A stretch of 64,000 nucleotides of DNA, taken from positions 310,001 through 374,000 of the forward strand of contig MUZD01000002.1 in NCBI GenBank assembly GCA_002155105.1, read 5' to 3'. Under the pieces are notes generated by a model, which was not told the DNA's origin, made no database searches, and worked only from the letters and a program-made list of their open reading frames with translations. Numbering within the stretch: the first letter of the stretch is position 1; each line of letters starts with the position of its first letter. The DNA is from Sedimentibacter sp. SX930 (GTDB lineage Bacteria > Bacillota > Bacilli > Lactobacillales > Aerococcaceae). Of this stretch, positions 7,983-17,938 are shown piece after piece. Both the position numbers and the translations under genes were made by a program.

Positions 7983-9245
7983 ATGACGGATGAGTTAGTG
8001 AACAAAGAAGACGTGCTTAAAGCATATAAAGTACTGCGCAACGTGGTCAAGCAGACACCATTGCAGCATGATGCGTATTTATCGCAGAAGTATCATGCCA
8101 ACATCTTTTTGAAGCGGGAGGACCTTCAAATCGTCCGCTCCTTCAAATTGAGGGGCGCTTATTATGCCATTTCGCAGCTGAGCGAAGCCGAAACTGAGAC
8201 TGGAGTAATCTGCGCCTCAGCCGGCAATCATGCGCAAGGGGTAGCTTATACCTGTAACCATTTGGCCATCAACGCTACCATCTTCATGCCGTCGACTACC
8301 CCTTCCCAAAAAATAGACCAAGTCCGTTATTTCGGGAAAGAGTATGTTGAGATCAAACTGATCGGCGATACTTTCGACGAATCGAACGAAGCCGCCCATG
8401 CCTATGCGGACGAACACAACCTGACTTTCATTGAACCTTTCAATGATCGCAATGTGATCGCTGGGCAAGGAACTTTGGCAGTGGAAATCCACCAGGATCT
8501 CGTTGCTGAAGGCGAAACGGCCGACATGGTATTCGCGGCAATCGGCGGCGGCGGCTTGATTTCAGGTGTCAGCAGCTACATGAAGGAATCCATGCCCGAA
8601 ACGAAGATCATCGGCGTGGAGTCCTTGGGCGCCCCTGGCATGAAAGTTTCGCTTGATGCGAATAAAGTGACGACTTTGACTGATATTGATAAATTCTGTG
8701 ATGGGACAGCCGTAGCGACTGTCGGTGATTTGACTTTCAGACACTGCCAACAAAATGTCGATGACATCCTGGTCGTGCCTGAAGGACAAGTTTGCGGAAC
8801 CATCATCGATTTATACACTAAACAAGCTATCGTAGCGGAACCATCCGGCGCACTCTCGGTTTCTGCCTTGGAACAATACAAAGATGAAATCAGAGACAAA
8901 ACGGTCGTTTGCATCGTCAGCGGCGGTAACAACGATATCAATCGGATGGCTGAAATTGATGAACGCTCCCTACTCTATCAAGGTCTGAAGCACTACTTCA
9001 TCGTGAACTTCCCGCAGAGGGCCGGCGCGCTGAAAGAGTTCGTGAATGACATATTGGGCGGCAACGATGACATCACCAAGTTCGAATATACGAAAAAAGT
9101 CCATCGCAGCGAAGGACCGGTACTGATCGGAATCTTGTTGAAAAATAAGGACGACCTCGAAGGCCTGCTCAGCAGGCTCGAAAAATTCGATCCGCATTAC
9201 ATTTCAGTGAATGAGAATTCCAAACTGTATTCCTTCCTGATCTGA
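7983..9245 (+). CDS. ilvA: Threonine ammonia-lyase (threonine dehydratase)
   Basis: IlvA deaminates threonine to 2-oxobutyrate, the isoleucine-specific precursor used by IlvBN. PLP-binding Lys55 lies in RSFKLRGA, and the phosphate-binding glycine loop GGGGLISG is at 188-195. The last 90 or so residues (from [17 protein letters not shown]) form one ACT-like regulatory domain, as in the 420-residue Bacillota enzymes; E. coli IlvA has two. This points to the biosynthetic enzyme rather than the catabolic TdcB. GGAG lies 8 bases before the ATG. It is last in the ilv operon, followed by a strong terminator at 9272-9316. Confidence 0.95.
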   Translation: MTDELVNKEDVLKAYKVLRNVVKQTPLQHDAYLSQKYHANIFLKREDLQIVRSFKLRGAYYAISQLSEAETETGVICASAGNHAQGVAYTCNHLAINATIFMPSTTPSQKIDQVRYFGKEYVEIKLIGDTFDESNEAAHAYADEHNLTFIEPFNDRNVIAGQGTLAVEIHQDLVAEGETADMVFAAIGGGGLISGVSSYMKESMPETKIIGVESLGAPGMKVSLDANKVTTLTDIDKFCDGTAVATVGDLTFRHCQQNVDDILVVPEGQVCGTIIDLYTKQAIVAEPSGALSVSALEQYKDEIRDKTVVCIVSGGNNDINRMAEIDERSLLYQGLKHYFIVNFPQRAGALKEFVNDILGGNDDITKFEYTKKVHRSEGPVLIGILLKNKDDLEGLLSRLEKFDPHYISVNENSKLYSFLI

Positions 9246-9271
9246 TCCGGACCAATTCTATTAAGTAACTT

Positions 9272-9316
9272 AAAAACTGACGTGAGCCACTCAAGCGGCT
9301 TGCGTCAGTTTTTTTT
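9272..9316 (+). terminator. Terminator of the ilv operon
   Basis: An 11-bp stem (AAAAACTGACG with its complement) with an inner GAGCC/GGCTT pairing is followed by eight T, 26 bases after the ilvA stop. Confidence 0.85.
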
Positions 9317-9340
9317 CGTTGCATAGAAATGTTAACGGGA

Positions 9341-9386
9341 AACCCAAAGAAGGGCCGACTCAACCGAGTCGGCCCTTCTTTGGGTT
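9341..9386 (-). terminator. 21-bp perfect hairpin after the first oppA
   Basis: The arms 9341-9361 and 9366-9386 are perfectly complementary over 21 bp around a 4-base loop. It lies just after the stop of the leftward oppA-like gene and is probably its terminator or a 3' stability element; the following T-run is only three bases. Confidence 0.65.
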
Positions 9387-9396
9387 CTAAACATTC

Positions 9397-11046
9397 TTAT
9401 TCTTCGATATACGCTCTGCTCAGGTCAAATTCATTGCCCACTGAATTGAAGATGATGCCCTTAAGGTTAGGGTTTCTGAGTTGTGTTTCTGCTTCTTGAT
9501 AAAGAGGAATGATAGCCGCATCTTCCATGACCAGCTTGTGGGCAGCCATCAGGTCAGCCCAGCGCGCTTCAGGATTGTTTGCGTTTGTTGTTTTTGAAGA
9601 ATCGATCAAAGCATCAAATTCCTCATTCGCATATTGTCCTTCGTTGTAGGCAGATGTGCTGTACAACAAGTCCATGTAGTTGATTGCGTCAGCGAAATCC
9701 GCTCCCCAACCGGTTTGCAACAAGTCGAATTCATCTTGATTCGCCAATTCCAAACGATTTTTCTTCGGTACATTGCGCAATTCTACAGAGATGCCTTCCA
9801 AATTGTTTTGGATTTGGCCTTGGATATATTGGCTGATTTTTTTGTTCTTTTCATCATCGTCCCCGACCAAGGAGAAAGTGATTTCTTCAACGCCTAATTC
9901 AGCCTTCGCTTCAGCCCAAAGTGTTTGCGCTCGTTCCACATCATATTCCAGATAAGAGCCTGCTTCAGCGGCAAAGTCTTCGCCGGTCGTCGGGTTGCTG
10001 ACAAAATCAGCCGGCAGGAAGCCGCCGATAGCTGTCGAACCGTCACCGATGACGCTATCGACCAATTCATCGCGGTTGATGACAAGTCCGATGGCTGCTC
10101 TCAGCTTCGCATTCTGCAGGTAGACGTTATCGTGGTTGAATTCGATGTACGCCGTGCGGGCTTTTTTCTGAACGACTACGTTAGGATCAGTCGCCAATTG
10201 TTTAACCAATTCGCCGGTCACTTGTGCGTTATCGACTGATCCTTGATCGAACAGATTCACGACAGTGCTTGTTTCTTTGATTACTTGAACGTTGACTTCG
10301 TCCAACTTCACTTCGTCAGCTGCATAGTAATCTTCGTTCTTCACAAGATCCCAAGTCAGGCCAGTGCCGTCCCAGTTCTCGATGGTGAAAGGTCCGTTAG
10401 CCAAAATGTTTTCGCTGCTTGTTCCGTACTTGTCGCCTTTTTCAGTGACAAATTCTTCATTTTGCGGGAAGAATGCGCTGAACGCCAATAATGATTCAAA
10501 GTAAGGTGTCGGCTGCGTCAACTCGATTGTGATTTCAGTGTCGCTTACTGCCGTTACCCCCAATTTTTCAGGGTCCATTTCTCCAGCCATGATTTCATTG
10601 GCGTTCTTGATGGTCTCAGCCAAGTAAGCGTAGGATGCGCCCGCTTCTGGATCCACCAATCTTTGCCAAGCGAATACGAAATCGTTCGCTGTAACAGGCT
10701 CTCCGTTTGACCAAACTGCATCATCACGGAGTTTATAAGTATAAGTCAAGCCATCTTCCGATACAGTACCTGCTTCCGCAGCGATTGCGGGAACAGGCTT
10801 CCCATCTGCATTGATTTTCAATAAGCCTTCGATCGCATGGCTGATGTAGTTCGAACTATTGATGTCCGTCATCAGTGTTGTATCCAATGTTGCTAATTCG
10901 GTAGGTGCTGTATAGTTGACAACTTGTCCGCCTGCGCTTTCACTTGCTGTGTCTACTGCGCTGTCGTCCGTTGCGCCGTCTCCTCCGCAAGCTGCTAAGA
11001 TGACAGCTGCTGTAGCTAAAATGAAAGAATTTTTCAATCTCCTCAT
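9397..11046 (-). CDS. Peptide ABC transporter substrate-binding lipoprotein (OppA family), copy 1
   Basis: This 549-residue solute-binding protein has a lipoprotein signal ending in LAAC with Cys20, then an Asp/Ser/Ala-rich linker and an SBP_bac_5 fold (YTAPTELATLDTTL, LRDDAVWSNGEPVTANDFVFAWQRL, YNEGQYANEEFDALI). It would capture oligopeptides outside the membrane and pass them to the OppBCDF channel encoded just upstream (11208-15302). GGGGAGA precedes the ATG and a TATAAT lies at 11080-11085 on the minus strand, so it may have its own promoter in addition to read-through past the terminator at 11173. It is a paralogue of the protein at 15889-17565. Peptide preference is unknown. Confidence 0.9.
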   Translation of the reverse strand: MRRLKNSFILATAAVILAACGGDGATDDSAVDTASESAGGQVVNYTAPTELATLDTTLMTDINSSNYISHAIEGLLKINADGKPVPAIAAEAGTVSEDGLTYTYKLRDDAVWSNGEPVTANDFVFAWQRLVDPEAGASYAYLAETIKNANEIMAGEMDPEKLGVTAVSDTEITIELTQPTPYFESLLAFSAFFPQNEEFVTEKGDKYGTSSENILANGPFTIENWDGTGLTWDLVKNEDYYAADEVKLDEVNVQVIKETSTVVNLFDQGSVDNAQVTGELVKQLATDPNVVVQKKARTAYIEFNHDNVYLQNAKLRAAIGLVINRDELVDSVIGDGSTAIGGFLPADFVSNPTTGEDFAAEAGSYLEYDVERAQTLWAEAKAELGVEEITFSLVGDDDEKNKKISQYIQGQIQNNLEGISVELRNVPKKNRLELANQDEFDLLQTGWGADFADAINYMDLLYSTSAYNEGQYANEEFDALIDSSKTTNANNPEARWADLMAAHKLVMEDAAIIPLYQEAETQLRNPNLKGIIFNSVGNEFDLSRAYIEE

Positions 11047-11172
11047 GTAAATCTCCCCTTTTTCTTTTCGTATTTTAATATTATACTACAAGTAATCAGG
11101 ATATTCCATAAAATAAGGGGTTTATTATCATATAAAATTCACCATTTTTTCATTTCATTAATTTTCTATGGC

Positions 11173-11206
11173 AAAAAAAGCCCGGAACAAGTTCCGGGCT
11201 TTTTTT
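11173..11206 (-). terminator. Terminator after oppF
   Basis: A stem AAAAAAAGCCCGGAAC / GTTCCGGGCTTTTTTT with a 2-base centre lies immediately after the oppF stop codon; it is nearly symmetric and could work both ways. Confidence 0.85.
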
Positions 11207-11207
11207 A

Positions 11208-12152
11208 TCAGTAATTTTCGTATTTTGCTTTCAATACGGGAACGTCGGACTCACGGCAGTAAACAAAGTGCCCTGGAACGATTTCTCTCATTGCTTCCGG
11301 CTCACCATTCTCTTCACGGGGAACATAAGTGAAGCGGGTGCGGTTGCGTTCATAAACCGGATCCGGCAGCGGTATGGCCGATAACAGGCTTTCCGTATAA
11401 GGATGTAAAGGTTTGTTGTAAACGTCGTCTGCGGGCGCTAATTCGACCAATTTGCCGAAGTACATAACACCGATTCGATTGCTGATGTACTTGACCATCG
11501 ACAGATCATGCGCGATGAACAAGAAAGTCAGTTTTTGTTTTTTCTGCAATTCCATCAGCAAGTTGACCACTTGCGCCTGAATGGATACGTCCAAGGCGGA
11601 AATCGGCTCATCGGCAATGATCAGTTTTGGATTCACTGCCAAGGCTCTGGCGATTCCGATACGCTGTCTTTGACCGCCGGAGAACTCATGCGGATAACGG
11701 GAAGAATGGTCTTTGTTCAATCCGACCAGATCCAGCAATTCCGCAACCTGTTCATCGATTTCCTTCTCGGTAGTCGCTAGCCCATGGATCTTCAATCCTT
11801 CAGCAACGATGTCGCGCACTTTCATGCGAGGGTTCAATGATGCATAGGGATCCTGGAAAATCATCTGCATATCCTTACGGAAAGCCAGTTGTTCTTTTCT
11901 GTCATGCAGCGTATGGATTTCAGTGCCATCAAAAAAGATTTCGCCTGAAGTCGGGTTGTACAATCGGATGATTGCGCGACCGGTAGTCGTTTTTCCGCAA
12001 CCGGATTCCCCGACTAAGCCAAGTGTTTCACCTTCATAGATGTCAAAGGAAACATCATCAACTGCGCGGACTTCATTCTTTGTGCCAACGTTGAAATACT
12101 GTTTCAGGTTTTTTACTTCCAGAATCTTTTTCTGTCCTGTTGTGTCATACAT
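11208..12152 (-). CDS. oppF: Oligopeptide ABC transporter ATP-binding protein OppF
   Basis: OppF is one of the two ATPases that power peptide import on the cytoplasmic face. The 314 residues show Walker [10 protein letters not shown] (48-56), signature FSGGQRQR, Walker [13 protein letters not shown] and the C-terminal oligopeptide/dipeptide extension ([14 protein letters not shown]) that distinguishes Opp/Dpp ATPases. Its ATG overlaps the oppD stop (TAATG), and AAGGAGG sits inside the end of oppD. It is the last gene of the oppBCDF unit and is followed at once by a terminator. Confidence 0.93.
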   Translation of the reverse strand: MYDTTGQKKILEVKNLKQYFNVGTKNEVRAVDDVSFDIYEGETLGLVGESGCGKTTTGRAIIRLYNPTSGEIFFDGTEIHTLHDRKEQLAFRKDMQMIFQDPYASLNPRMKVRDIVAEGLKIHGLATTEKEIDEQVAELLDLVGLNKDHSSRYPHEFSGGQRQRIGIARALAVNPKLIIADEPISALDVSIQAQVVNLLMELQKKQKLTFLFIAHDLSMVKYISNRIGVMYFGKLVELAPADDVYNKPLHPYTESLLSAIPLPDPVYERNRTRFTYVPREENGEPEAMREIVPGHFVYCRESDVPVLKAKYENY

Positions 12153-13297
12153 TACAGCAGTCCTCCTTTCTCAGTGAGTTTTGAATCGATGTCCGGTCCT
12201 TTACCATGAGGCAAAACAGCCGGTTCCTTTTCTGCAGTGTCCATCACTTTCAGCTCATCCGAAGGCGCAAGTTTCATTTCTGAGAAAGTCGCTTGTCGGT
12301 TCATGATGCCTTCTGGAGGATTGACGGACGGTGCGTCGGGATGCAATAACCAAGTTGCAGCCGAATGGGTATCAGATACCTTAAAGAACGGCGGATCGTA
12401 CAAGGTGTCGATTTTCATTGCATATTCGCTCCGGGGCGCAAAAGCGTCACCAGTCGGAGGATCTAATAAATCCGGAGGTGTTCCTGGAATCGCATAAAGC
12501 GAGCCTGCAGTGTCCAATGTAGGCATCGAGCTTAACAGTCCCCATGTATAAGGGTGTTGTGGGTTGTAGAAAATTTCATCGACAGTCCCTACTTCGACAA
12601 TTTTGCCGGCATACATGACGGCTACGCGGTCTGCGACGTTCGCCACTACACCCAAATCATGGGTGATGAAAATGATCGATGTCTTGATTTTCTGTTGCAG
12701 ATCCTTCATCAGCTCCAGGATTTGCGCTTGGATCGTAACATCCAGAGCGGTTGTCGGTTCATCCGCAATCAGAATATCCGGGTTGCAGCCCAATGCGATC
12801 GCAATGACGATACGTTGGCGTTGACCGCCCGAGAATTGGTGCGGGTACTGTTTCATTCTTTTGGCAGGGTTCGGTATACCAACAAGCTGCAATAATTCTT
12901 CAGCTTTTTTGTAGGCTTCGTCCTTGCTGATGTTTTGGTGTTTGATGATCGGTTCAGCGATTTGCTTGCCGATTTTTTGAGTCGGGTTCAAAGAAGTCAT
13001 CGGATCTTGGAAAATCATTGCGATTTCCGAACCACGGATTTTCTGCATTTGTTTTTCGGTTTTGTGCACTAGATCTTCGCCCTTGAACAAGATTTCACCG
13101 TGTTCAATGTTGGCGTTGTTTGCCAATAGACGCATGATGCTGCGGCTAGTCACTGATTTACCAGAGCCGGATTCACCAACGATGGCTAATGTTTCACCTG
13201 GCTTCAGGTCAAAACTGACGCCACGGATAGCTTTTACTTTACCTGCATAGGTATCAAAAGTAATTTGTAGGTCTTTTACTTCCAATATATTTTCCAT
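12152..13297 (-). CDS. oppD: Oligopeptide ABC transporter ATP-binding protein OppD
   Basis: OppD pairs with OppF as the ATPase heterodimer of the peptide importer. Walker A GESGSGKS is at 41-48, then signature FSGGQRQR, Walker [13 protein letters not shown] and the Opp C-terminal region ([15 protein letters not shown], then [22 protein letters not shown]). At 381 residues it is longer than the usual 330-360 because of an acidic, Pro-rich C-terminal tail. TAGGAGGT precedes the ATG, which lies 11 bases after oppC. Confidence 0.93.
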   Translation of the reverse strand: MENILEVKDLQITFDTYAGKVKAIRGVSFDLKPGETLAIVGESGSGKSVTSRSIMRLLANNANIEHGEILFKGEDLVHKTEKQMQKIRGSEIAMIFQDPMTSLNPTQKIGKQIAEPIIKHQNISKDEAYKKAEELLQLVGIPNPAKRMKQYPHQFSGGQRQRIVIAIALGCNPDILIADEPTTALDVTIQAQILELMKDLQQKIKTSIIFITHDLGVVANVADRVAVMYAGKIVEVGTVDEIFYNPQHPYTWGLLSSMPTLDTAGSLYAIPGTPPDLLDPPTGDAFAPRSEYAMKIDTLYDPPFFKVSDTHSAATWLLHPDAPSVNPPEGIMNRQATFSEMKLAPSDELKVMDTAEKEPAVLPHGKGPDIDSKLTEKGGLL

Positions 13298-13308
13298 CTG
13301 GTTACCTC

Positions 13309-14355
13309 CTAATCTCTCATTTTTGGATCGAACGCGTCACGAAGTCCATCAGCCAATAAGTTGAAGCAAATCATGATGACGCTCATGATTCCGGCTGGAT
13401 ACCACATCAGATGCGGCAAGAAACGGAATGTCTTATAACCATCGTTGATCAATGTACCAAGCGATGCATTGGGAGCAGGTATACCGATACCGATAAAGCT
13501 CAGGAATGCTTCGAAGAAGATTGCCGATGGAATGGAAAACATAACTTGAATGATGATGACACCGGCCAAGTTAGGTAGAATGTGTCCGAAGGCAATTTTC
13601 ATCGGTGATTGACCCAACGTGCGGGCAGCCAGGATGTACTCCTGATTTTTCAATTTCAGGGTTTGCGCTCTGACGACACGCGCCATCGAAAGCCATTCAG
13701 TCAAAGCCAGAGCAATGATGATGGAACTGATGCCGGGTTTCAGAACAAGCAACATCAGGATAACGACTACCAAGTTTGGCACACCGGAAAGGATTTCCAG
13801 GATACGTTGCATGATATTGTCGACTTTTCCGCCCAACCAGCCGGATGTCAGACCATAGACAACGCCGAGTGTCAGGTTGAATAAGGCTGCCATAAAAGCA
13901 ATGAATAAGGAAACGCGGGTACCGTAAAGGATTCGCGACAATAAATCGCGTCCCAGGCTGTCCGTACCGAGATAGTAGTAAACATCCTCTGGAACGTTGG
14001 ATGCTTCGTACTTATCGATGACTACGCCATTCTGCTTCACTGTTCCGTTCAAACCGTTGATGTCGATGCCGGGAATTTTCGGCGGCATATTTGCATACTG
14101 GACAGTTTGCGCATTCGGGTCATGCGGTGCGATTACAGGAGCCAACAGACTCGACATAGTGATGATGATCAAGATGACCAAACTGACCATGGCTACTTTA
14201 TTTTTCTTCAGACGGCGCCAAGAATCTGCCATGAAGCTCAGGGAAGGCGCAGAGATTTTTTCTTTATCCTGCATGCTTGACTCGGACGCCGTTTCGAAAA
14301 GGTCTTTCGTGATTGTCGGCATTGCTGTTGTATTGCGTAATTCATTTTCACTCAT
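13309..14355 (-). CDS. oppC: Oligopeptide ABC transporter permease OppC
   Basis: OppC is one of the two membrane subunits. It has a cytoplasmic N-terminal region of about 45 residues, a first membrane segment (KVAMVSLVILIIITMSSLLA), an extracellular region, and then five segments in the BPD permease domain with the EAA-loop sequence EYILAARTLGQSPMKIAFGHILPN that contacts the ATPases. The external stretch after segment 1 is longer than in E. coli OppC. AGGAGGGGA precedes the ATG, 2 bases after oppB. Confidence 0.93.
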   Translation of the reverse strand: MSENELRNTTAMPTITKDLFETASESSMQDKEKISAPSLSFMADSWRRLKKNKVAMVSLVILIIITMSSLLAPVIAPHDPNAQTVQYANMPPKIPGIDINGLNGTVKQNGVVIDKYEASNVPEDVYYYLGTDSLGRDLLSRILYGTRVSLFIAFMAALFNLTLGVVYGLTSGWLGGKVDNIMQRILEILSGVPNLVVVILMLLVLKPGISSIIIALALTEWLSMARVVRAQTLKLKNQEYILAARTLGQSPMKIAFGHILPNLAGVIIIQVMFSIPSAIFFEAFLSFIGIGIPAPNASLGTLINDGYKTFRFLPHLMWYPAGIMSVIMICFNLLADGLRDAFDPKMRD

Positions 14356-14357
14356 GC

Positions 14358-15302
14358 TTATTCCCCTCCTTCTGTAGCGACTCTGATACGAGGGTCGATG
14401 ATTCCATAAAGGATGTCAACCAACAAAATGACGATTACCAACATAGTTGAATACATCATCGTGACGCCCATGATTGTCGGATAATCATTCGTCAGGATCG
14501 ATTTTACGAATTGTTCGCCGATACCAGGGATGGCAAAAATATTTTCAACAACCATCGAACCTGTCATCAAACCGACTGTCATCGGGCCGATGATGGTGAC
14601 TAAAGGAATCAGCGCATTACGGATGCCGTGTTTGAACGCGACTTCCCAACGGCTCAGACCTTTCGCTCTAGCGAGTTCGACATAGTCGCTGCCCAATACG
14701 TCGACCATTTCGGTTCGCATGAACCGGGCCGAATCGGCCAGCGGGGAAATACTTAACGCGATCGTAGGCAGAATCGAAGAACGGAACCCATCATTCCACA
14801 AGGCGATCGGCAAGACTTTCAGCCATACGCCGAATACCAATTGAAGAATAACCGCAAAAACAAAGTTAGGAATCGAGCGGCCGACAATGGCTGTCAAAGT
14901 GGCAACAGTATCCACCCAAGTCCCTTGTCTCATCGCTGCGATCACACCCAGCACAATGCCGAGGATTGTTCCTATGATAACTGCTTGAAGTCCTAATTGC
15001 ATAGAAGGTCCTATTCTGCTGCTCAGCAAATCCGTAACCGGAGTATTGTTGAACTGGAACGAAACACCCATGTCCCCACGTAATAGTCCAAAAATGTAGA
15101 CTGCGTATTGGACCATAATCGGTTTATTCAATCCATACTTCTCATTCATGATAAAAATTTGTTCTTCAGATAACTTGTCTTGGTTACTGTATGGTGTACC
15201 CGGCAAAGCTTTCATCAGAAAAAAAGTTATCGATGCAATCAAAAACAACGTAATTGCCATATATAAAATACGCTTGCCGATGTACTTTGCATAACTTTTC
15301 AT
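14358..15302 (-). CDS. oppB: Oligopeptide ABC transporter permease OppB
   Basis: OppB is the second membrane subunit, 314 residues, with an N-terminal membrane segment (ILYMAITLFLIASITFFLM), the family's FGLLRGDMGVSF stretch and a five-segment permease domain with the EAA loop DYVELARAKGLSRWEVAFKHGIRNA. It is first in the oppBCDF unit. GGAGG lies before the ATG, and an extended -10 TGATATACT is found at 15350-15358. The operon holds no oppA of its own inside, but an OppA paralogue lies on each side. Confidence 0.93.
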   Translation of the reverse strand: MKSYAKYIGKRILYMAITLFLIASITFFLMKALPGTPYSNQDKLSEEQIFIMNEKYGLNKPIMVQYAVYIFGLLRGDMGVSFQFNNTPVTDLLSSRIGPSMQLGLQAVIIGTILGIVLGVIAAMRQGTWVDTVATLTAIVGRSIPNFVFAVILQLVFGVWLKVLPIALWNDGFRSSILPTIALSISPLADSARFMRTEMVDVLGSDYVELARAKGLSRWEVAFKHGIRNALIPLVTIIGPMTVGLMTGSMVVENIFAIPGIGEQFVKSILTNDYPTIMGVTMMYSTMLVIVILLVDILYGIIDPRIRVATEGGE

Positions 15303-15349
15303 CGTTTGTCATCCTCCATTATTTAATTATTTTGTAAATAGCACCTGAT

Positions 15350-15358
15350 AGTATATCA
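15350..15358 (-). promoter_or_regulatory. Extended -10 promoter of oppBCDF
   Basis: TGATATACT on the minus strand lies 48 bases before the oppB start. There is no good -35, as is common for extended -10 promoters. Confidence 0.45.
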
Positions 15359-15471
15359 TATTTAAATATACAAAAAAGAAAATGAATACAAAATCAAATC
15401 ATATTTTAATTGAGTTTTCTTTCTTTTTTTTGTACATTTAAAATTGAGAAAACAAAAAGGAGCCAAAATAA

Positions 15472-15834
15472 GTGAATATCACAAAAAAAAACGTGCTTGT
15501 TTCATTATTCATTTTCATATGTGCACTGGTTTATCAACTGATTAAATTTGGATCCTTAAGTTGGACCGAAACATCCAACATCCTGTTTATGATAGCGGGT
15601 CTTTTATTGATCATCGGTTTGTCCGGACTCGTGTTGGCTTCCGGGAGTTTCGACTTCTTTCACTTCAGCGTCAGAAAAACGCTCAGAAGAGAACCAAAGG
15701 AGGATGGCTTCAAGGAACCATTGAATCCGCATGCTCTTTCATCTTCCGTCGGGAAAAGTTATCAAAATATCCTGACTATCGGTCTGTTGTTGTTGGCGAT
15801 CAGCATCATCTGTCTCTGGGATTATATTTTATAA
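15472..15834 (+). CDS. Small membrane protein, DUF3899-like
   Basis: This 120-residue protein has three likely membrane segments: about 8-25 (VLVSLFIFICALVYQLI), 37-56 (ILFMIAGLLLIIGLSGLVLA) and 100-118 near the C-terminus, with a charged loop (RKTLRREPKEDGFKEP) between the second and third. It resembles the DUF3899 family, whose function is unknown. The start is GTG, with AAAGGAG 9 bases upstream. It sits between the oppBCDF operon and the second oppA but on the opposite strand. TTGAGT and TACATT 17 bases apart at 15410-15438 could be its promoter. I assign no function. Confidence 0.7.
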   Translation: MNITKKNVLVSLFIFICALVYQLIKFGSLSWTETSNILFMIAGLLLIIGLSGLVLASGSFDFFHFSVRKTLRREPKEDGFKEPLNPHALSSSVGKSYQNILTIGLLLLAISIICLWDYIL

Positions 15835-15841
15835 ATAAAAC

Positions 15842-15878
15842 ATCCATCTGGCATAAATGTCTGCCAGATGGATTTTTT
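15842..15878. terminator. Bidirectional terminator
   Basis: A 12-bp perfect stem (ATCCATCTGGCA with its complement), 8-base loop, and T-run on both exits, between the convergent DUF3899-like gene and the second oppA. Confidence 0.8.
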
Positions 15879-15888
15879 ATTGCCTTAA

Positions 15889-17565
15889 TTAATCCACGTT
15901 CTGAGTGCCAGAATTTGAAGCCCATTTGTATGAGTAGTCAGCACCGACTAAGTGCTCACCCAAATCTGTGACATACGGTTTTTGTAGAACTGCATAAGAA
16001 CGTTGATACAGAGGAGCGATACCCGCATCTTCCATCAAGATCTTTTCAGCTGCAAGCAGGCTAGCCCATCTTGCATCAAGGTCAGTCACGTTTGTGCGTG
16101 CTTCATCGATCAAAGCATCGTATTCAGCGTTGGAGTAACCGGATTTGTTGTTGCCGTTTTCTGTCTGGAACAATTCCAGGAAGTTGATCGGGTCAGCATA
16201 GTCAGCTCCCCATCCAGCTAATTCGATATCGTATTCGCCGGATGTATCAGCTTCAAGACGGACTTTGAAAGGTACATTACGCAAGGTAACAGTCAACCCA
16301 GGAAGGTTTGTCTGTAGTTGGCTTTGCAGGAACTCAGAAGAACGTTTCGCATTTTCTGTGTCATCGCTCAACAATTCCAAAGTGATGGATTCAACACCCA
16401 ACTCAGCCAAGCCTTTTTCGAAGTATGTTTTAGCTTCTTCAGCATTGAATGTCAGAAGATCGCCATTTTGTTTACGGTAGTCTTCGCCAGTTGAAGGATC
16501 CAAAGCAAGTTTTTCAGGAACCAATCCGTTTGCAGGGATGGAACCGTTCTGCAATACCACATCAGCGTACGCTTGTTTGTCGAAAGCCATAGCTAAAGCT
16601 TTACGGATGTTGGCATTTTGCAATGGTGTGCCTTCTCTTTGTTGGTTGAACTTCAAGTAGAATACAGAAGAAGTAGGCATTGTGTGGACTTCAGCATCGC
16701 CGGCTCTTTGTGCTACGTACTCACCAGTCAAGATCATGCGGTCGATTGCGTCTGTATCATACAGATTCAAGGCAGTGGAAGTCTCTTTGATGACTTCTAC
16801 GTTGATTGCTTGTAATTTTACAGCATCTTTATCCCAGTACTCTGCATTTGGTTCGTACGTCCATGATAAGCTCGCTGCATCCCAGTTAGCTAACACGAAT
16901 GGTCCGTTATACAATAAAGCATCGCTGCTTAATGCGTATTGGTCGCCTTGTTCTTCAACAAATGCTTGATTTTGAGGGAAGAACATAGCCAATGTCAGAA
17001 GATCTTTGAAGTATGGCACTGGAGATGTCAATGTGATTTCCAGCGTTTTTTCGTCGATCGCTTTGACGCCCAATTCTTCAGGCGCAACGGCACCATCAAT
17101 AATTTCAGTTGCGTTGGCGATGACACCTGCCATCATGTAAGAATATGAAGCAGCCTCTGCAGGATCCACCAATTTACGCCATGAATAAACAAAATCTTCT
17201 GCCGTTACAGGCTCGCCGTTTGACCAGTTCGCTTCATCACGGATAGTGAAAGTGTAGACCAAACCATCTTCGCTGACTGTAGGATCTTCTGCTGCGATAC
17301 CTAATTCAACCGTTCCATCCAAGCCTTGACGATACAGACCTTCATTTACGTTGCTTAAAGCAGTAAACGCAACTGTATCTGTAGCTTGTACAGAATCCAT
17401 TGTAGGGATTTCAGCGCTTTCAACCAGATTTAACACCTGATCGCTGTCTGTTGCACCTGCAGACCCGGATGAATCAGCCGTGCTTCCCTCTCCGCCGCAT
17501 GCAGCCAATACAAGTGCGGAGCTTAAAGATAATAACACTAAAGATGATAGTTTCTTGTTGCCCAT
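15889..17565 (-). CDS. Peptide ABC transporter substrate-binding lipoprotein (OppA family), copy 2
   Basis: This 558-residue SBP_bac_5 protein has lipobox LAAC with Cys23 and the same domain plan as the copy at 9397-11046 (EIPTMDSVQATDTVAF, IRDEANWSNGEPVTAEDFVYSWRKL, NNKSGYSNAEYDALIDEA). Clear paralogy suggests the two feed one OppBCDF pore with different peptide preferences. A consensus-like promoter is at 17616-17644, and the gene ends in the shared terminator at 15842-15878. An AT-rich sequence at 17660-17674 matches the CodY box at 11 of 15, but that is weak evidence in such a region. Confidence 0.9.
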   Translation of the reverse strand: MGNKKLSSLVLLSLSSALVLAACGGEGSTADSSGSAGATDSDQVLNLVESAEIPTMDSVQATDTVAFTALSNVNEGLYRQGLDGTVELGIAAEDPTVSEDGLVYTFTIRDEANWSNGEPVTAEDFVYSWRKLVDPAEAASYSYMMAGVIANATEIIDGAVAPEELGVKAIDEKTLEITLTSPVPYFKDLLTLAMFFPQNQAFVEEQGDQYALSSDALLYNGPFVLANWDAASLSWTYEPNAEYWDKDAVKLQAINVEVIKETSTALNLYDTDAIDRMILTGEYVAQRAGDAEVHTMPTSSVFYLKFNQQREGTPLQNANIRKALAMAFDKQAYADVVLQNGSIPANGLVPEKLALDPSTGEDYRKQNGDLLTFNAEEAKTYFEKGLAELGVESITLELLSDDTENAKRSSEFLQSQLQTNLPGLTVTLRNVPFKVRLEADTSGEYDIELAGWGADYADPINFLELFQTENGNNKSGYSNAEYDALIDEARTNVTDLDARWASLLAAEKILMEDAGIAPLYQRSYAVLQKPYVTDLGEHLVGADYSYKWASNSGTQNVD

Positions 17566-17615
17566 ATTTCTTTTCCCCCATTCCCTCTGTTTCTATAATT
17601 TCTATAGTAAGGTTA

Positions 17616-17644
17616 ATTATAGTTCTGACTGATATTAAAATCAA
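17616..17644 (-). promoter_or_regulatory. Sigma-A promoter of oppA copy 2
   Basis: On the minus strand TTGATT and TATAAT are 17 bases apart, about 50 bases before the start codon. Confidence 0.7.
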
Positions 17645-17825
17645 GTTTGGGAATTTAATAAATTGATTAAAATTAGATTAACATACTCATATTTTCATTT
17701 TTTTTGAGTTTATATATCGATATTAGATATATATTGAGAATCTCACACAACATGTCAGAACATTGGAATAAGGATGAAAGCGAATCCAAATGTTGTCAAA
17801 GCGGCAAAAACAGGTGATAAACATT

Positions 17826-17841
17826 TGTTTATTAATAAACA
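17826..17841. repeat. 16-bp perfect palindrome
   Basis: TGTTTATTAATAAACA is its own reverse complement. It lies about 100 bases past the pulA stop. It may be an operator or chance in AT-rich DNA. Confidence 0.5.
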
Positions 17842-17938
17842 TTGAATTAATATATTAATATTGATATATTTGCATGATAAAGAGATATTCAATCATTTTC
17901 ACGGAAAATATATACGCAATTCTTAAAAAATTCATTTT

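Larger units (their letters stand above)
17566..17938. other. AT-rich intergenic region between pulA and oppA copy 2
   Basis: No gene is supported in these 373 bases. It contains the oppA promoter (17616-17644), the perfect palindrome TGTTTATTAATAAACA (17826-17841) and an ACAACAT/ATGTTGT pair near 17747-17798. I see no convincing terminator for the pullulanase gene. Confidence 0.6.

Noticed and set aside
15405-15470. CodY box upstream of oppB
   Set aside because: The best alignment I found has only 9 of 15 matches in an A/T-only stretch.
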